From positions 1,135,030 to 1,199,029 of the forward strand of contig NZ_LR792632.1 in the NCBI RefSeq assembly GCF_902827225.1: a stretch of DNA of 64,000 bases. The letters run 5' to 3'. Position numbers and translations under genes: made by a program. Each line of letters starts with the position of its first letter. Within the stretch, counting starts at the first letter, position 1. Below, one piece after another: positions 1-10,697 of this stretch. The DNA comes from Methanocaldococcus lauensis (GTDB lineage Archaea; AGJL01; Methanococci; Methanococcales; Methanocaldococcaceae). The notes below the pieces were generated by a model. It saw only the letters and a program-made list of their open reading frames with translations. It was not told the origin of the DNA and searched no databases.

Positions 1-121
1 TTTTATATGGAGGTTTTAAATTAAACATTAAGATAAGGAGAATCCCAAATAATATATACCAAATATGCCAATATAATTTATAATTCTGTTTTTTATTACC
101 CTTTAATTTTAATATATTCAT
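1..121 (-). CDS. N-terminal fragment of a small membrane protein (cut by window edge)
   Basis: An open frame starts with ATG at 121 after a good GGTGG ribosome binding site and runs off the left edge, giving 40 visible residues. The first 15 are basic and polar, followed by a hydrophobic stretch (WHIWYILFGILLILMF) that looks like one membrane segment. I do not recognise the family. Bases 122-247, between this gene and queE, hold only its AT-rich leader and no other feature that I can see. Confidence 0.5.
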   Translation of the reverse strand, partial: MNILKLKGNKKQNYKLYWHIWYILFGILLILMFNLKPPYK

Positions 122-247
122 ATTGCCACCTCGGTATCCACCATTAATATTTTTAATTTTTTATTTTTTATAAGTTTTCTTAAATTGTTGAATATCTTAT
201 TAGTCGTTTATAAAATCGTTTTTTGATAACTGTTCTTTGAAATACAG

Positions 248-979
248 CTATAATACACCCAAATACTTATGCATTTGTATTGTTAGCATAACATTGTCCT
301 TTAAATATTCCCCACACGCCTCCATAATTTCAAATAATTTTCTCTTAGAAGGAGATTTTATATTTCCATAGGGCGTTACTGGTTGAATACACAAAGTTAT
401 ATCACCAATATCGCTTAAATCTTTTGCTATTTCTTTTACAGTATTTATATTGGTATTTTCCATAATAACAATTTTAGCATAAACATCAGAATTCAAATTA
501 TAAAGATTTTTTATAGTCTTTATTTCATTTCTATATAATTTTTTATATTCATCCTCTTTTATATTATTAAAATGTTCTCTCAACTTTATGTCTATTGAGG
601 CAATATCAAAATAAAAAACTCTGTCTGGAAACATTCCATTACTTTCTAAGAATGTCTTATACCCTTTATCTTTTAAAATTTCAACAATTTCTTTCAATTC
701 TTTAAAATAAAGTAGTGGCTCTCCACCAGTAAAAGACACTGCAAACAAATCTGGAGTTTTTAACCTATCTATTATATTAACTATATCCTCAATATCCATA
801 TTTTTTAGTGTCTCAAATTCCCCACTTCCTGGAGCTTTTTCAACTCTATTTAAGTATTTTTTATGATTTTCATCGCAATAAATACATTTTAAAGGACATC
901 CAGCAAATCTTACAAATATAAATCTTCTTCCAATATACTTTCCTTCTCCCATTATTGAACTAAAAATTTCTCTTATCAT
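248..979 (-). CDS. queE: 7-carboxy-7-deazaguanine synthase (QueE), radical SAM
   Basis: Radical SAM enzyme that ring-contracts 6-carboxytetrahydropterin to 7-carboxy-7-deazaguanine, the precursor of preQ0 and so of archaeosine in tRNA. At 243 residues it has the family length. The 4Fe-4S motif is C28-x3-C32-x2-C35, the N-terminal FSSIMGEGKYIGRR matches the QueE 'QGEG...G' opening, and the SAM-binding GGEP is at 85-88. The start has a GGAGAGATAAGG leader. It lies 36 bases downstream of smc on the same strand, so the two may be cotranscribed. Identification rests on motifs; confidence is high for the family. Confidence 0.9.
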   Translation of the reverse strand: MIREIFSSIMGEGKYIGRRFIFVRFAGCPLKCIYCDENHKKYLNRVEKAPGSGEFETLKNMDIEDIVNIIDRLKTPDLFAVSFTGGEPLLYFKELKEIVEILKDKGYKTFLESNGMFPDRVFYFDIASIDIKLREHFNNIKEDEYKKLYRNEIKTIKNLYNLNSDVYAKIVIMENTNINTVKEIAKDLSDIGDITLCIQPVTPYGNIKSPSKRKLFEIMEACGEYLKDNVMLTIQMHKYLGVL

Positions 980-1015
980 CCTTATCTCTCCAATATTTTT
1001 ATTTATTTTGATTTA

Positions 1016-4000
1016 TTACAATTTTATTCCAACTACCTTACTCAAACCGTTTTTCATATAAACTCCATAAACTACATCTGCTTTACTAACCATCTGTTCC
1101 CTATGGCTTATAACTATAAACTGACTTTTTTTAGAGGCGTTTTTAATCATATCTGCAATTAAAGAGACGTTTTTTACATCTAAGGCGGCATCAATCTCAT
1201 CCAGTATATAAAATGGTGAAGGATTCAATCTTTGAATAGCAAATAAAAATGCTAAGGCAGTTAAACTCTTTTCTCCTCCACTCATGGCATCTAAACTTAA
1301 TAATTTTTTACCCCTTGGTGAGGCATCGATTAAAATACCTCCTTCAAATGGATTTTCTTCATTTTCTAAACTTAATTTCCCTATACCTCCAATTTCTTTA
1401 TAAACTTCCTCAAAATTTTTAGCCACTTTCTTAAATACTTCCATAAATACATCTTTCTTTTTATTTTCAAGTTCTTCCATTAATTGTAAATACTTTTTTT
1501 CATCTCTCTCATATTCTTTCCTTTTTTCTATAAGCTCATTATATCTGTTTAAAATATAGTTATAATCTTCAATAGCTCTCATATTTACTGGCTCTAATTT
1601 TTTTATTTCATTTTCTATTTCTCCTATGTATATTTCAAGCTCTTCAATGCTTTTATTATCTAATTCCTCATTTATATCTGTTTTTTCGCATAGATACAAT
1701 TTTTTCTCTTCTTCTTCCAATTTACTCTCATATTTTGCCTTTTCAACTATAAGCTCATTTATTCTATTTTCAATATCTCTAACTTTATTTATCAAATCTT
1801 TTTTACACTTTTCTAAGTTTTCTATCTCTTTTTCTATATGTTCTCTTTTTTCAGAAAGTGATTTTATATTTTTAGCTATTTCTTCATATCTTTTTTTCTT
1901 TTCTTCTAATATAGATGAGTTTTTTTCAATGCTGTCTTTATACAATTGTATATTTTTCTTTAGCATTTCTTTTTTATTTGTTAGTTCTGAAATTTTGTTA
2001 TTTAACTCTTCAATTTTTGGAATTAATATCTCTTTTACTAAACTAAGTTCTTTGTCAATCTCATTTTTTAACTTATCTTTTTCTTTTTCTAAGATTTTTA
2101 ATTCTTCGTCAATCTCTCTTAATCTTTTTAGATATTCGTTATTTTCATATTCTTTTAATTCACTAATAACTTTTTTTCTTTTTTCAATTAATTCATTTAT
2201 CTTATTCTCTAACTCTTCAATTTTACTTGATATTTCTTCTTTTTTAAGTTTTAAATTACCAATTTCTTCTAAAATTTCCTTATTTTTTAATTCCAACTCC
2301 TTTATTTTTAAATTGTTTTTTTCTATAATTTCTCTCCTTCTCATTTCATTTTTCTTAATTATTTCTAACTTGTTTTCAATTTCCATTTTTTTAGCAGAAC
2401 TATTTTTTATTATCTCATTTAATCTTTCAATTTCACCTTTTATATTTCTCAATTCACTCTCAACAACCTTGATATTATTGGCTATTTCATTTAACTTACT
2501 CAAATCAATATCTACTTTAATTTTTGCTCCACTTTTGAATGTTCCCCCTCTTAACACACCACTGGGCTCTATAACCTCCCCATCCAATGTTACAAATCTA
2601 ACTTTTCTATACTTCTCAGATAAAACTTTGGCAACATCAATATTTTCAACTATTACAGTGTTTCCAAACACATACTCGAAAATTTTTCTATATTTTTCAT
2701 CAAACTCTACTAAATCAATTGCCCTTCCTATGACACCATCTTCAACTATATAATCTGCCTCTCTACCTTCAATTCTATCCAACGGTAAAAATGTGGCTCT
2801 TCCAAGTTTTCTCTCTTTTAAATACTTTATAGCTCTTACAGCGTCATCTATTCTTTTAACAACTATGTAATTTAACCTATTTCCAGCCGCCACTTCAATG
2901 GCTGTCTTATATTCAACCTTGGTTTTTCCTAAATTTCCTACTATATCAATAACGCCCGGTAAATTGGCATTTAATATTTCTTTAATAGCTCTATCTAAAC
3001 AAAACTCTTCCATTTCTTTTAATGCCCTAATTCTTGCATTTTCTTTAACATATTGAGAATGCAATTCATCCAGTTTTATCTGTAAATCCTTCTTTTTTTC
3101 TTCAAGTTCTTTAATTTTCTTTTTTGAAAATTCTATCTCTACTTTTAAGTTTTCGAGTTCTAAATATAGGGGCTTAGTATCAATAACTTCAAAATTTTCA
3201 AGTTCTTCCTTTAATTTTATAATAATTTCGTTATTTTTTTCAATTTCAAAATATCTTTTATTTATTGTATTTTCTAAATCATTTAATTCTTTTTTTAATT
3301 TATAAAGTTCGTTCTGATTTTTTTCTATTTCATCAGTTAAATCTATTTCTAATTTCTTTAAATTTTTAATAATATTTTCACTTTCAGAAATTACATCCAT
3401 TAGTCTTTCTTTTTCATAATTTAAATCGTTAATCTTATTTTCAATCTCTTTAATCTTATTTTCTTTTTCAATTATTTTATTTCTATATTCAATTATCTTT
3501 TTTTGGGTATTTTCAATTTCATTCTTTTTAGTTTTAATTTCACTTTCAATTTTATTTAGTTCATTTATACTATTGTCCAAAACTTTTTTATCATTTTCAA
3601 TATCTAACTCCAATTCTTTTATTGACTTATGTAGTTCTAAAACTTCCTCATTGCCTTTTTCATTTAGTTCGTTTATTATATCATTTAATTTTAACTTTAA
3701 ATTTTCAATTTTAGCATTTATCTCTTTAATTTTTCCCATAAATTCATCTTTGAGACTTTCTAAACTTTTAATGTCGTTTTGGAGATTCTCTAAAATGATA
3801 TTTAGATAATTAACTCTTTTTAAAATTAAAAGATATTTTGCTGATTTTAACTCCTCATTTAACTTTATATATTTTTCAGCGTCTTCCTTTTCTTTTTTAA
3901 GTTTTTTTAAATTATTTTCTACTTCACTAATCCTTATGTCAATCATTTCAATTAATTCCCTTGCCTTTTTCAATTCTTCCTCTGCCTTTTTCTTCTTTTC

Positions 4001-4525
4001 GTCAAATTCTGCAATTCCACTAATTTCGTCAATAATTTTTCTTCTTTCAATTGGAGAAATATTTATAATTTTTAATAAATCTCCTTGCGATATTACCGTA
4101 TCCCCTAACAAACCTAACTTTCTAAATAAGTCAATAATTTCATACTTAGATAACTTTTTTCTTTTTTCTTTGTCATTCTCCTTCCAAACTAAAAAATAGT
4201 CAGTTTCTCCACTTTTCTTAATTCTTCTCAATATTCCTACGCTATCGGCGTTAACATTAAATATATTATTATCATTTGAAAAATATAAACAAACCTCTGA
4301 ATACTCTTCTCTCTTTCCGTTGTGATAAGTTATTAATTCTTTAAACCTGTTTGCTCTCAACTTTTTAGCAGAGGTTTTTCCTAAAACAAAAAGTATAGCA
4401 TCAACTATGTTGGATTTTCCACTACCATTTGGCCCTACAATGGCTGTAAATCCTTTTGGAATGTCTAATGATAATTTTTTAAATGATTTAAAGTTTTTTA
4501 ATTCTATTTTTTCTAAAGTAACCAT
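1016..4525 (-). CDS. smc: Chromosome segregation protein SMC
   Basis: Structural-maintenance-of-chromosomes ATPase of 1169 residues, acting as a dimer to organise and segregate DNA. Walker A is GPNGSGKS at 31-38; two long Lys/Glu-rich coiled coils flank a globular hinge at about 510-680 that contains glycine-rich turns. The C-terminal head carries the ABC signature SGGEKS at 1082-1087 and Walker B ILDEID at 1107-1112. The frame is open three codons upstream from a GTG, but GGTGATTATA is the ribosome binding site for the ATG at 4525. No scpA or scpB is next to it. The long open frames on the opposite strand here only reflect the biased coiled-coil coding sequence. Confidence 0.97.
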   Translation of the reverse strand: MVTLEKIELKNFKSFKKLSLDIPKGFTAIVGPNGSGKSNIVDAILFVLGKTSAKKLRANRFKELITYHNGKREEYSEVCLYFSNDNNIFNVNADSVGILRRIKKSGETDYFLVWKENDKEKRKKLSKYEIIDLFRKLGLLGDTVISQGDLLKIINISPIERRKIIDEISGIAEFDEKKKKAEEELKKARELIEMIDIRISEVENNLKKLKKEKEDAEKYIKLNEELKSAKYLLILKRVNYLNIILENLQNDIKSLESLKDEFMGKIKEINAKIENLKLKLNDIINELNEKGNEEVLELHKSIKELELDIENDKKVLDNSINELNKIESEIKTKKNEIENTQKKIIEYRNKIIEKENKIKEIENKINDLNYEKERLMDVISESENIIKNLKKLEIDLTDEIEKNQNELYKLKKELNDLENTINKRYFEIEKNNEIIIKLKEELENFEVIDTKPLYLELENLKVEIEFSKKKIKELEEKKKDLQIKLDELHSQYVKENARIRALKEMEEFCLDRAIKEILNANLPGVIDIVGNLGKTKVEYKTAIEVAAGNRLNYIVVKRIDDAVRAIKYLKERKLGRATFLPLDRIEGREADYIVEDGVIGRAIDLVEFDEKYRKIFEYVFGNTVIVENIDVAKVLSEKYRKVRFVTLDGEVIEPSGVLRGGTFKSGAKIKVDIDLSKLNEIANNIKVVESELRNIKGEIERLNEIIKNSSAKKMEIENKLEIIKKNEMRRREIIEKNNLKIKELELKNKEILEEIGNLKLKKEEISSKIEELENKINELIEKRKKVISELKEYENNEYLKRLREIDEELKILEKEKDKLKNEIDKELSLVKEILIPKIEELNNKISELTNKKEMLKKNIQLYKDSIEKNSSILEEKKKRYEEIAKNIKSLSEKREHIEKEIENLEKCKKDLINKVRDIENRINELIVEKAKYESKLEEEEKKLYLCEKTDINEELDNKSIEELEIYIGEIENEIKKLEPVNMRAIEDYNYILNRYNELIEKRKEYERDEKKYLQLMEELENKKKDVFMEVFKKVAKNFEEVYKEIGGIGKLSLENEENPFEGGILIDASPRGKKLLSLDAMSGGEKSLTALAFLFAIQRLNPSPFYILDEIDAALDVKNVSLIADMIKNASKKSQFIVISHREQMVSKADVVYGVYMKNGLSKVVGIKL

Positions 4526-4553
4526 TATAATCACCGACAGTTTTAATTACCGC

Positions 4554-6221
4554 TTAGCTAATAAATATCTCAACCAACTTCATATTTTTCACTAAACCTT
4601 TATCAGTTATTTTTAGTTCTGGGATTACTGGTAGTGTAAAAAAGCTCATACTTAAAAATGGATTGTCAAAGGAACTCCAATTTTCTATTTTTTTATAGAG
4701 AGTGTTAATTTTTTCAAATAAGTATTTTCCATTATCGCTCATTATTCCTCCTATTGGTAGAGATAAATATTCAATTTCTCCATTTTTAGCACATACAAAA
4801 CCTCCACCAATTTCTTTTAATTTATTTACTGCCAAAGCTAAATCTTTTTCATTATTTCCTATTGCAACTACATTATGAGAATCATGAGAATATGAAGAGG
4901 CTATAACTCCCTCATTTAAAAAATTGTATATTAATCCCCTCCCAATATTTCCAGTGTTTTTATGTCTCTCTATAACGAAAATTTTGTTTATTACATTTTC
5001 TTTTAATAATAATTTTACCTCTTCAGAATCAAATATTAATTCTTCAGTAATTAAACTATCTTTTAATGGTTTTATTACCCTAACAAGCCCAGATTTTTCA
5101 TTGTAGTCAATACCTTCAATTAAAAAATCATCTTTATCCTTTTTTGAGTATCTTAAAGTATTCATAAGATTTTTTGGAATTTTTTTATCTTTATTTTCAT
5201 TTAATTCTTTTAAGACATCATCTAAGAATTTTCCTTTTATAACTATATCATAAACTTTAAAATTCTCTAAATCATCAAAAATTATAAAACTTGCCTCATT
5301 ACCCGGTTTAATTCCTACATCAAAACCAAAATAATTTGATGGATTTATTGTAACCATTTGAATAGCCTCTATTGGAGAGACATATTTAGTAGCTTTTCTT
5401 AAAATATTCAACATATATCCATCTAAATCTTTAAGACAAACATCATCACTAACTAACATAATGTTTCTTAAATCTTTTATTTTTTTGCATATATTTAGTA
5501 AATAAATGTTTTTTGAAGCAGTTCCTTCTCTAATCATTAGTTTTATTCCCAATCTAAGTTTTTCTAAAGCCTCTTCTTCATCAACACATTCGTGGTCGCT
5601 CATAATTCCATAAAAGATATATTTATTTAAATCCAAACCTCTTAACTTTGGACAGTGTCCATCAATCAATTTTTTATATTTTTTAGCAACTTCTATCTTC
5701 TTTAATAACTCTTCATCTTCATTTATCACTCCAACATAATTCATAACCTCTCCTAATCCCAAGACATTGTTTAAATTGATTAATTCTTCAATATCTTTTT
5801 CTGTTATTTTAGATCCATTAGTTTCTAAGTTTGTAGCAGGCACACAAGAAGGAAGCATTACATAAACATCTAAAATTTTAGCATCGTTTAACATAAATAA
5901 TATTCCTTCTTTCCCAGATATGTTTGCTATTTCGTGAGGGTCTATAACAACTTTCGTTACTCCACTTTTTAAAGCAAACTTCTCAAACTCAGAGGGAATT
6001 AAATGGGATGATTCTATATGAATATGCCCATCTATAAAAGTTGGAGACAAATACTTTCCTTTTAAATCATAAATTTTTACATTTTTTTTATTTTCAATTA
6101 TTTTATCAATTTCATTATTTAAATCTACAAAATAAATTTTGTCCTTTTCATAAGCAACATTTCCATTAATAATCTCTCCCGTATATACATCTACAATATT
6201 AACATTTTTAAAAACTATCAT
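4554..6221 (-). CDS. ade: Adenine deaminase
   Basis: Amidohydrolase-superfamily enzyme that deaminates adenine to hypoxanthine in purine salvage; cytosolic and metal dependent. The 555-residue length fits the family. The first metal-binding motif is [10 protein letters not shown] (H66, H68), followed by VIDPHEIAN near 115-123, DGHCPKLRG near 200 and MSDHE near 220. The C-terminal third (about 400-555) contains [17 protein letters not shown] and the GGG segment typical of this family. The start has GGGAGAATCTT in front. It ends 28 bases upstream of smc on the same strand. Confidence 0.93.
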   Translation of the reverse strand: MIVFKNVNIVDVYTGEIINGNVAYEKDKIYFVDLNNEIDKIIENKKNVKIYDLKGKYLSPTFIDGHIHIESSHLIPSEFEKFALKSGVTKVVIDPHEIANISGKEGILFMLNDAKILDVYVMLPSCVPATNLETNGSKITEKDIEELINLNNVLGLGEVMNYVGVINEDEELLKKIEVAKKYKKLIDGHCPKLRGLDLNKYIFYGIMSDHECVDEEEALEKLRLGIKLMIREGTASKNIYLLNICKKIKDLRNIMLVSDDVCLKDLDGYMLNILRKATKYVSPIEAIQMVTINPSNYFGFDVGIKPGNEASFIIFDDLENFKVYDIVIKGKFLDDVLKELNENKDKKIPKNLMNTLRYSKKDKDDFLIEGIDYNEKSGLVRVIKPLKDSLITEELIFDSEEVKLLLKENVINKIFVIERHKNTGNIGRGLIYNFLNEGVIASSYSHDSHNVVAIGNNEKDLALAVNKLKEIGGGFVCAKNGEIEYLSLPIGGIMSDNGKYLFEKINTLYKKIENWSSFDNPFLSMSFFTLPVIPELKITDKGLVKNMKLVEIFIS

Positions 6222-6279
6222 AAGATTCTCCCTTTAACCTTATTGCATGCCTTTTTTATTTATTATTAACTAACGGTTA

Positions 6280-6936
6280 TTATAAAACTCTACCCTTAAC
6301 CTTATTTATATCAAATTTAGCAGTTTCAGCTATTGCCATAACAGCCAATACACCAGCCTGTAAAGGATCTCCAACGACTAAATCAGCTACTTTTGGAACA
6401 GAACCAAACATTTTTAAACTAATTACAGGAATATTTGTTTTTTCTTTCAATTCTTTTACTGCTTCAGTAATTTTTCCACCCATTAAAGAACCTGCTAAAA
6501 CTAATATTCCTACTCGTGGTAGTGTTGCAACAGCCTTTACAGCTTCATATAAATTTTCTTCACCAACAATGGGTAAAGTATCAACGCTAATCCTTTCTCC
6601 TCTTATGTTATGTCTATCCGCCTCACTTATTGCTCCTCTTGCAACTTCTGCTACTTGAGCACCTCCACCAATAATAATAACTCTCTTTCCATAAATCTTT
6701 TTTAAAGAACTGTGAATTTCAAAGTTTTTTACATACTCACAATTTTCTATTCTTTTTTTTAATTCATCAATATTTTTAATTCCTTCAACTTCCATATAAA
6801 TAAATCCAATTTTGCCATCATCTTTAATAAATTGTTGAGTATAAGTTATATTACCCCCTAATTCAGAAAGAATTCCAGTAAGTTTGTGTAAAACTCCTAC
6901 TTTATTTTCAGCCTCTATGCTTATTCCAATTTCCAT
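6280..6936 (-). CDS. ACT-domain protein with C-terminal DUF5612-like domain
   Basis: 218 residues. Residues 1-75 have the pattern of an ACT ligand-binding domain (ISIEAENKVGVLHKLTGIL opening), which usually senses an amino acid or small ligand. Residues about 85-218 form a second alpha/beta domain with a glycine-rich VIIIGGGAQVAEVARGAI motif and further glycine turns, as in the methanogen proteins annotated DUF5612. The biochemical role is unknown to me; regulation of an amino-acid pathway is a guess supported only by the ACT domain and by hisD next to it (108 bases away, same strand). Confidence 0.75.
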   Translation of the reverse strand: MEIGISIEAENKVGVLHKLTGILSELGGNITYTQQFIKDDGKIGFIYMEVEGIKNIDELKKRIENCEYVKNFEIHSSLKKIYGKRVIIIGGGAQVAEVARGAISEADRHNIRGERISVDTLPIVGEENLYEAVKAVATLPRVGILVLAGSLMGGKITEAVKELKEKTNIPVISLKMFGSVPKVADLVVGDPLQAGVLAVMAIAETAKFDINKVKGRVL

Positions 6937-7044
6937 AATCTCACATTAATTCATACTATTTCCAAAATAAAATTAAGTTAAAAATTTTAAAATTTATTAG
7001 GTTTTATAATTTATTCAAATATTCTATTTATTTAATTTATATTT

Positions 7045-8325
7045 TTATTTATTTAATCTTCTTTTAACAGCTTCTGCATGCCCATATAATCCTTCAATTT
7101 CAGCCAATGTAATAACAGTATCAGCAATATTTTTTAAACTATCTTTATTTAGTTTTTGATAGGTTATTTTCTTTAAAAATGTCTCTACATTTAACCCAGA
7201 ACACATTCTTGCAAATCCTGATGTTGGCAAAACATGGTTAGTTCCTGAGGCATAGTCTCCAACTGGAACTGGGCTATATTCTCCTAAGAATACACTACCT
7301 GCATTATTTATTTTATCTAATATTTCCTCAGGGTTTTTTGTTAATATTTCAAGATGTTCAGGAGCATATTTATTTGAGAACTCTATACATTCATCTAAAT
7401 CTCCAATTAATATAGCCGAGTTTTGTAGTGCTTTTAAAATAATATCCTTCCTTTTAGATCTTTCAATCTCCTTAAATATTCTCTCTTTAAACTCTTTTGC
7501 TTTATCTTCTGATGTAGTTACTATTATGCAGGAAGCATTAGGGTCGTGTTCAGCCTGAGCAATAAAGTCCAAGGCAACATATTGAGGATTTGCTGTTTCA
7601 TCAGCAATTATTAAAACTTCAGAGGGTCCTGCTAAGAAATCTATTGCGACATCACCATAAACCATTTTTTTAGCGACAGTTACATAAATATTTCCTGGTC
7701 CTACGATAATATCAACTTTTGGAATAGTTTCTGTTCCATAAGCCAATGCTCCTATTGCCTGCACTCCTCCAACTTTGTATATAGCAGAAACTCCAACTAT
7801 GTCTCCAGCTACCAATGTAGCAGGATTACCTTTTCCTTCTCTTGTTGGAGGTGAAGTTATATATATTTCCTTACATCCAGCAACTTTTGCAGGGATTGTA
7901 GTCATTAAAACTGTTGAAGGATATAATGCCCTACCTCCAGGAACATAGCAACCTACTTTTTCTATTGCTCTAACAAACTGCCCTAATATTATTCCATTAT
8001 TTTCAACTTTTAAATCTTTTATATGCTCCATCTGTTTTTTATGGAAAAAGTAAATATTTTCCTTCGCTTTTTCAATTGCCTCAATAACTTTATAATTTAG
8101 TAAATTGTATGCCTCTTCAATCTCTTCTTCACTAACTTTAAAATTTTCTATATCAACACCATCAAACATTTTTGTGTAGTATCTTACAGCCTCATCCCCT
8201 TTCTCCCTAACATCTTTTAAAATCTCCATAACCTTTGGTAAAATTTCTTCAAAGTTTGCTTTATTCCTATTGATTATTTTTTCTTCCTCCTCTTTAGTTA
8301 ATTCTTTAATTTTTTTTATTATCAT
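7045..8325 (-). CDS. hisD: Histidinol dehydrogenase
   Basis: Catalyses the last two steps of histidine biosynthesis, oxidising L-histidinol to L-histidine with NAD. At 426 residues it is full length. The family signature with GPSEVLIIADETANP and the zinc-binding QAEHDP segment is in the middle, and the catalytic Glu-His pair appears as YAPEHLEI near residue 318. The C-terminal SGLNVETFLKKITYQ is also conserved. The start has an ideal GGTGATAGGTT. The other his genes are not in the window, which is usual for methanogens where his genes are scattered. Divergent from the next gene, sharing a 107-base gap. Confidence 0.97.
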   Translation of the reverse strand: MIIKKIKELTKEEEEKIINRNKANFEEILPKVMEILKDVREKGDEAVRYYTKMFDGVDIENFKVSEEEIEEAYNLLNYKVIEAIEKAKENIYFFHKKQMEHIKDLKVENNGIILGQFVRAIEKVGCYVPGGRALYPSTVLMTTIPAKVAGCKEIYITSPPTREGKGNPATLVAGDIVGVSAIYKVGGVQAIGALAYGTETIPKVDIIVGPGNIYVTVAKKMVYGDVAIDFLAGPSEVLIIADETANPQYVALDFIAQAEHDPNASCIIVTTSEDKAKEFKERIFKEIERSKRKDIILKALQNSAILIGDLDECIEFSNKYAPEHLEILTKNPEEILDKINNAGSVFLGEYSPVPVGDYASGTNHVLPTSGFARMCSGLNVETFLKKITYQKLNKDSLKNIADTVITLAEIEGLYGHAEAVKRRLNK

Positions 8326-8362
8326 AACCTATCACCAAAATTTTGATTAAATTTTAACAAAG

Positions 8363-8372
8363 TTTATATATA
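8363..8372 (+). promoter_or_regulatory. TATA box for the TIM-barrel gene at 8433
   Basis: TTTATATATA, an exact archaeal box A type sequence. Transcription would start about 25 bases downstream, near 8393, leaving a leader of about 40 bases that contains the GGTGAAAG ribosome binding site. Confidence 0.6.
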
Positions 8373-8432
8373 GCTAATCCCCAATATAAATAATGATTAT
8401 AGAATAAAAATAAAAGATAATAAGGTGAAAGA

Positions 8433-9347
8433 ATGATACTATTTGAGTGGGGGACTTATAATGCTTTATCAACATTAAAACAGGCGGCATTATTAGGAAC
8501 GAGGATTACAGAAATACCTCCAGCAGTTTTATCCAGAAGGTTACCAAGTGGTTATTATGAAAGCTACAAAAACTTAGGTAAGGAATACTTTACAGTGATA
8601 TTGGCTCACGGCCCTTATTATAATTTAGCATCTGAAAAAGGTTTAAAGGCTCATCTTTCAGCTATAGAAAAAGCTACCCTATGTGGAGCTGAGATATACA
8701 ACTATCACTTAGGAAAAAGGGTAGATGACGCATTAAATTATCACTTAGAAGTTTTGAAAAAATTTAATGAAGTTAATAGTGATATGATATATTCTCCAGA
8801 ACCAGCGACAAATATTGAAGAGTTTGGAACATTAGATGAAATCGAAGAACTTGTAAAAATGGCTAAAGAAGAGGATATAAAAATTATTCCATCATTACAG
8901 TTAGAAAATATATTCTTAAATGAATTGAATGTTTATGAAACAGACGATTTAGATGAGGCAAGTGAAAAGGCAGATGTTAATTGGTGGCTAAAAATTTTCA
9001 AAAGAATGGATAAAATCTCAGACTATATAATGCACTTTAGATTTTCACAGATAATTGGACTTAAATATGGAAAAAGATTTTACAAGAAGAGAGTGCCATT
9101 AGGTAAAGGATACCCACCAGTTGAGCCATTAGTAGAGGCTTTATCTATATACTTAGTAGATAACGCTACAAAGGGAGGATTTAAAAAAGTTTTATTTGTT
9201 TATACTGGATTACCAGAAGTTAAATATAGAGATTTAATTGATTTATATGCTATGATTATGAAGAAATCAATAGATAAGTTAATGAGTAAAGATAGCCAGA
9301 TTGAGTATGGTGACTTCTATAAATTTATGAACCCTGAGGAAGAATAA
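8433..9347 (+). CDS. Endonuclease IV-like TIM-barrel protein
   Basis: 304 residues, start ATG with GGTGAAAGA in front. Several segments resemble the endonuclease IV / xylose isomerase-like TIM-barrel superfamily: LAHGPYYNLAS at about 59-69 recalls the metal-site 'HAPY..NLA' of endonuclease IV, NYHLGKR follows at about 89-95, and YSPEPATNIEEFGTLDEIEEL resembles the family 'E....G....eel' strand. Whether it is an AP endonuclease or a sugar-phosphate isomerase cannot be told from sequence alone. It is followed 78 bases later by aroD, and has its own promoter. Confidence 0.7.
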   Translation: MILFEWGTYNALSTLKQAALLGTRITEIPPAVLSRRLPSGYYESYKNLGKEYFTVILAHGPYYNLASEKGLKAHLSAIEKATLCGAEIYNYHLGKRVDDALNYHLEVLKKFNEVNSDMIYSPEPATNIEEFGTLDEIEELVKMAKEEDIKIIPSLQLENIFLNELNVYETDDLDEASEKADVNWWLKIFKRMDKISDYIMHFRFSQIIGLKYGKRFYKKRVPLGKGYPPVEPLVEALSIYLVDNATKGGFKKVLFVYTGLPEVKYRDLIDLYAMIMKKSIDKLMSKDSQIEYGDFYKFMNPEEE

Positions 9348-9425
9348 CTTTTTATAACTAAATTTTTGTTAAATTTATTTTTTCATCATTTAAATTTATT
9401 AATGTAATGTATTGAGTTGGTAGTT

Positions 9426-10088
9426 ATGATATGCCTTCCAGTTGTTGAAAACAATATAACTGATGCTATAAAAAGAGCAGAGGAATATCTAAAAATTGCT
9501 GATTTAGTGGAGTTTAGAATAGATTTTATGGAAAATGTTAATGAAGAAGATATAAAGAAACTCGCTAAATATCCTTGCATAATAACAGTTAGACCAGACT
9601 GGGAGGGAGGATACTGGAAAGAAGATAATGAAAAAAGATTAAAACTGATAAAAAAAGCGATAGAATGCAATGCTAAATATGTTGATATTGAATTGAGAGA
9701 GCAAAAAAATAAAGAAATTGTAAATTTTAGAGATGAAATAAATTCAAAAACGAAAATAATTGTTTCATATCACGATTTTGATAAAACTCCCTCCAAAGAT
9801 AGATTAATCAATATTGTAGAGGAATCTTTAAGCATTGGAGATATAGCGAAGTTTGCAACAATGGTAAATAACAAAGAGGAAATTTTGAATATTTTAGAGG
9901 TTATAAATAGATATTCTGGGAGAGTTATAGGTATTGGAATGGGAGAAAAAGGAAAGATAACGAGAATATTAGGGGTTTATTTTGGTTCAATACTCACTTT
10001 TGCATCCTATAAGGGTAAAAGTTCAGCACCTGGACAAATAGATGTTTTCACCTTAAAAAAGATTTGGGAGTTAATGGATTTAAAATAA
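9426..10088 (+). CDS. aroD: 3-dehydroquinate dehydratase, type I
   Basis: Shikimate-pathway step 3, converting 3-dehydroquinate to 3-dehydroshikimate by Schiff-base chemistry. The general base is H116 in [10 protein letters not shown] and the Schiff-base lysine is K142 in GDIAKFATM; the EFRID motif is at 29-33. At 220 residues it is a standard monofunctional archaeal type I enzyme. The frame is open from a TTG at 9417, but ATG at 9426 fits the family N-terminus (MICLP) better. No other aro gene is adjacent. Converges on the DUF447 gene with 9 bases between stops. Confidence 0.95.
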   Translation: MICLPVVENNITDAIKRAEEYLKIADLVEFRIDFMENVNEEDIKKLAKYPCIITVRPDWEGGYWKEDNEKRLKLIKKAIECNAKYVDIELREQKNKEIVNFRDEINSKTKIIVSYHDFDKTPSKDRLINIVEESLSIGDIAKFATMVNNKEEILNILEVINRYSGRVIGIGMGEKGKITRILGVYFGSILTFASYKGKSSAPGQIDVFTLKKIWELMDLK

Positions 10089-10097
10089 TCTCAAATT

Positions 10098-10697
10098 TTA
10101 TTTTAAATTATAAATTTCTTTTAACATTACCTCAGCCAATTTTTTATGTTCTAAACTACCAACTTTTTTAATTATTGAAAAATATTTATTTAACTCACTT
10201 ATAAATTCTTTTTTATCTTTCTCGTTTAATTTTACATTTTTATTTGTTAATCTTGAGTATATAACAGCCATCTCTACTAATAAACCATCAGCCCTATTGT
10301 AAGGTTTTGGAAGATTCTTTAAATAAATTCTATCTATCTCCTCTCCCTCTACTATCATCATCTTACTTTTACCAAAAATATCATTTTTTTCAATAAACTT
10401 TCTACCAATCACTTTACAAAAAATTACATAGTATGAATTTTTCAGATAAGGAATTTTACTTTTGATTTTATTATAATATAAATAGTCATCTTCATCTTCT
10501 AAAACTGCCTTAACTAACTCAATAGGATGAACAACATTAACTGAAAAATAATCCTCAGTTAAAAGATTATAATATGTATGAGAACCATAAAAAAGATGCA
10601 TAATAATTTTATTATCTTTAAAATAAACTCCAATAGGGGCTTTATTATCTCTATCATCTTTTTTTGTGGCAATTACTACTTCATATATCATAAACAT
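10098..10697 (-). CDS. DUF447 flavin-reductase-like protein
   Basis: About 199 residues. The N-terminal half (YEVVIATKKDDRDNKAPIGVYFKDNKIIMHLFYGSHTYYNL, read in parts) has the layout of DUF447 proteins, which fold like FMN-binding flavin reductases (split barrel). The C-terminal half is a helical segment rich in Lys and Glu. Its substrate is unknown. The start overlaps the stop of the upstream methyltransferase as TGATG, so the pair is translationally coupled. A second ATG lies two codons further in (10691). Confidence is moderate for the family and nil for a specific function. Confidence 0.65.
   Translation of the reverse strand: MFMIYEVVIATKKDDRDNKAPIGVYFKDNKIIMHLFYGSHTYYNLLTEDYFSVNVVHPIELVKAVLEDEDDYLYYNKIKSKIPYLKNSYYVIFCKVIGRKFIEKNDIFGKSKMMIVEGEEIDRIYLKNLPKPYNRADGLLVEMAVIYSRLTNKNVKLNEKDKKEFISELNKYFSIIKKVGSLEHKKLAEVMLKEIYNLK

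Noticed and set aside
1626-2753. Long Ser/Phe/Ile-rich open frame on the plus strand (375 codons)
   Set aside because: It is antisense to the SMC coiled coil. Its composition is what the complement of Lys/Glu-rich codons gives, and it has no ribosome binding site or recognisable motif.
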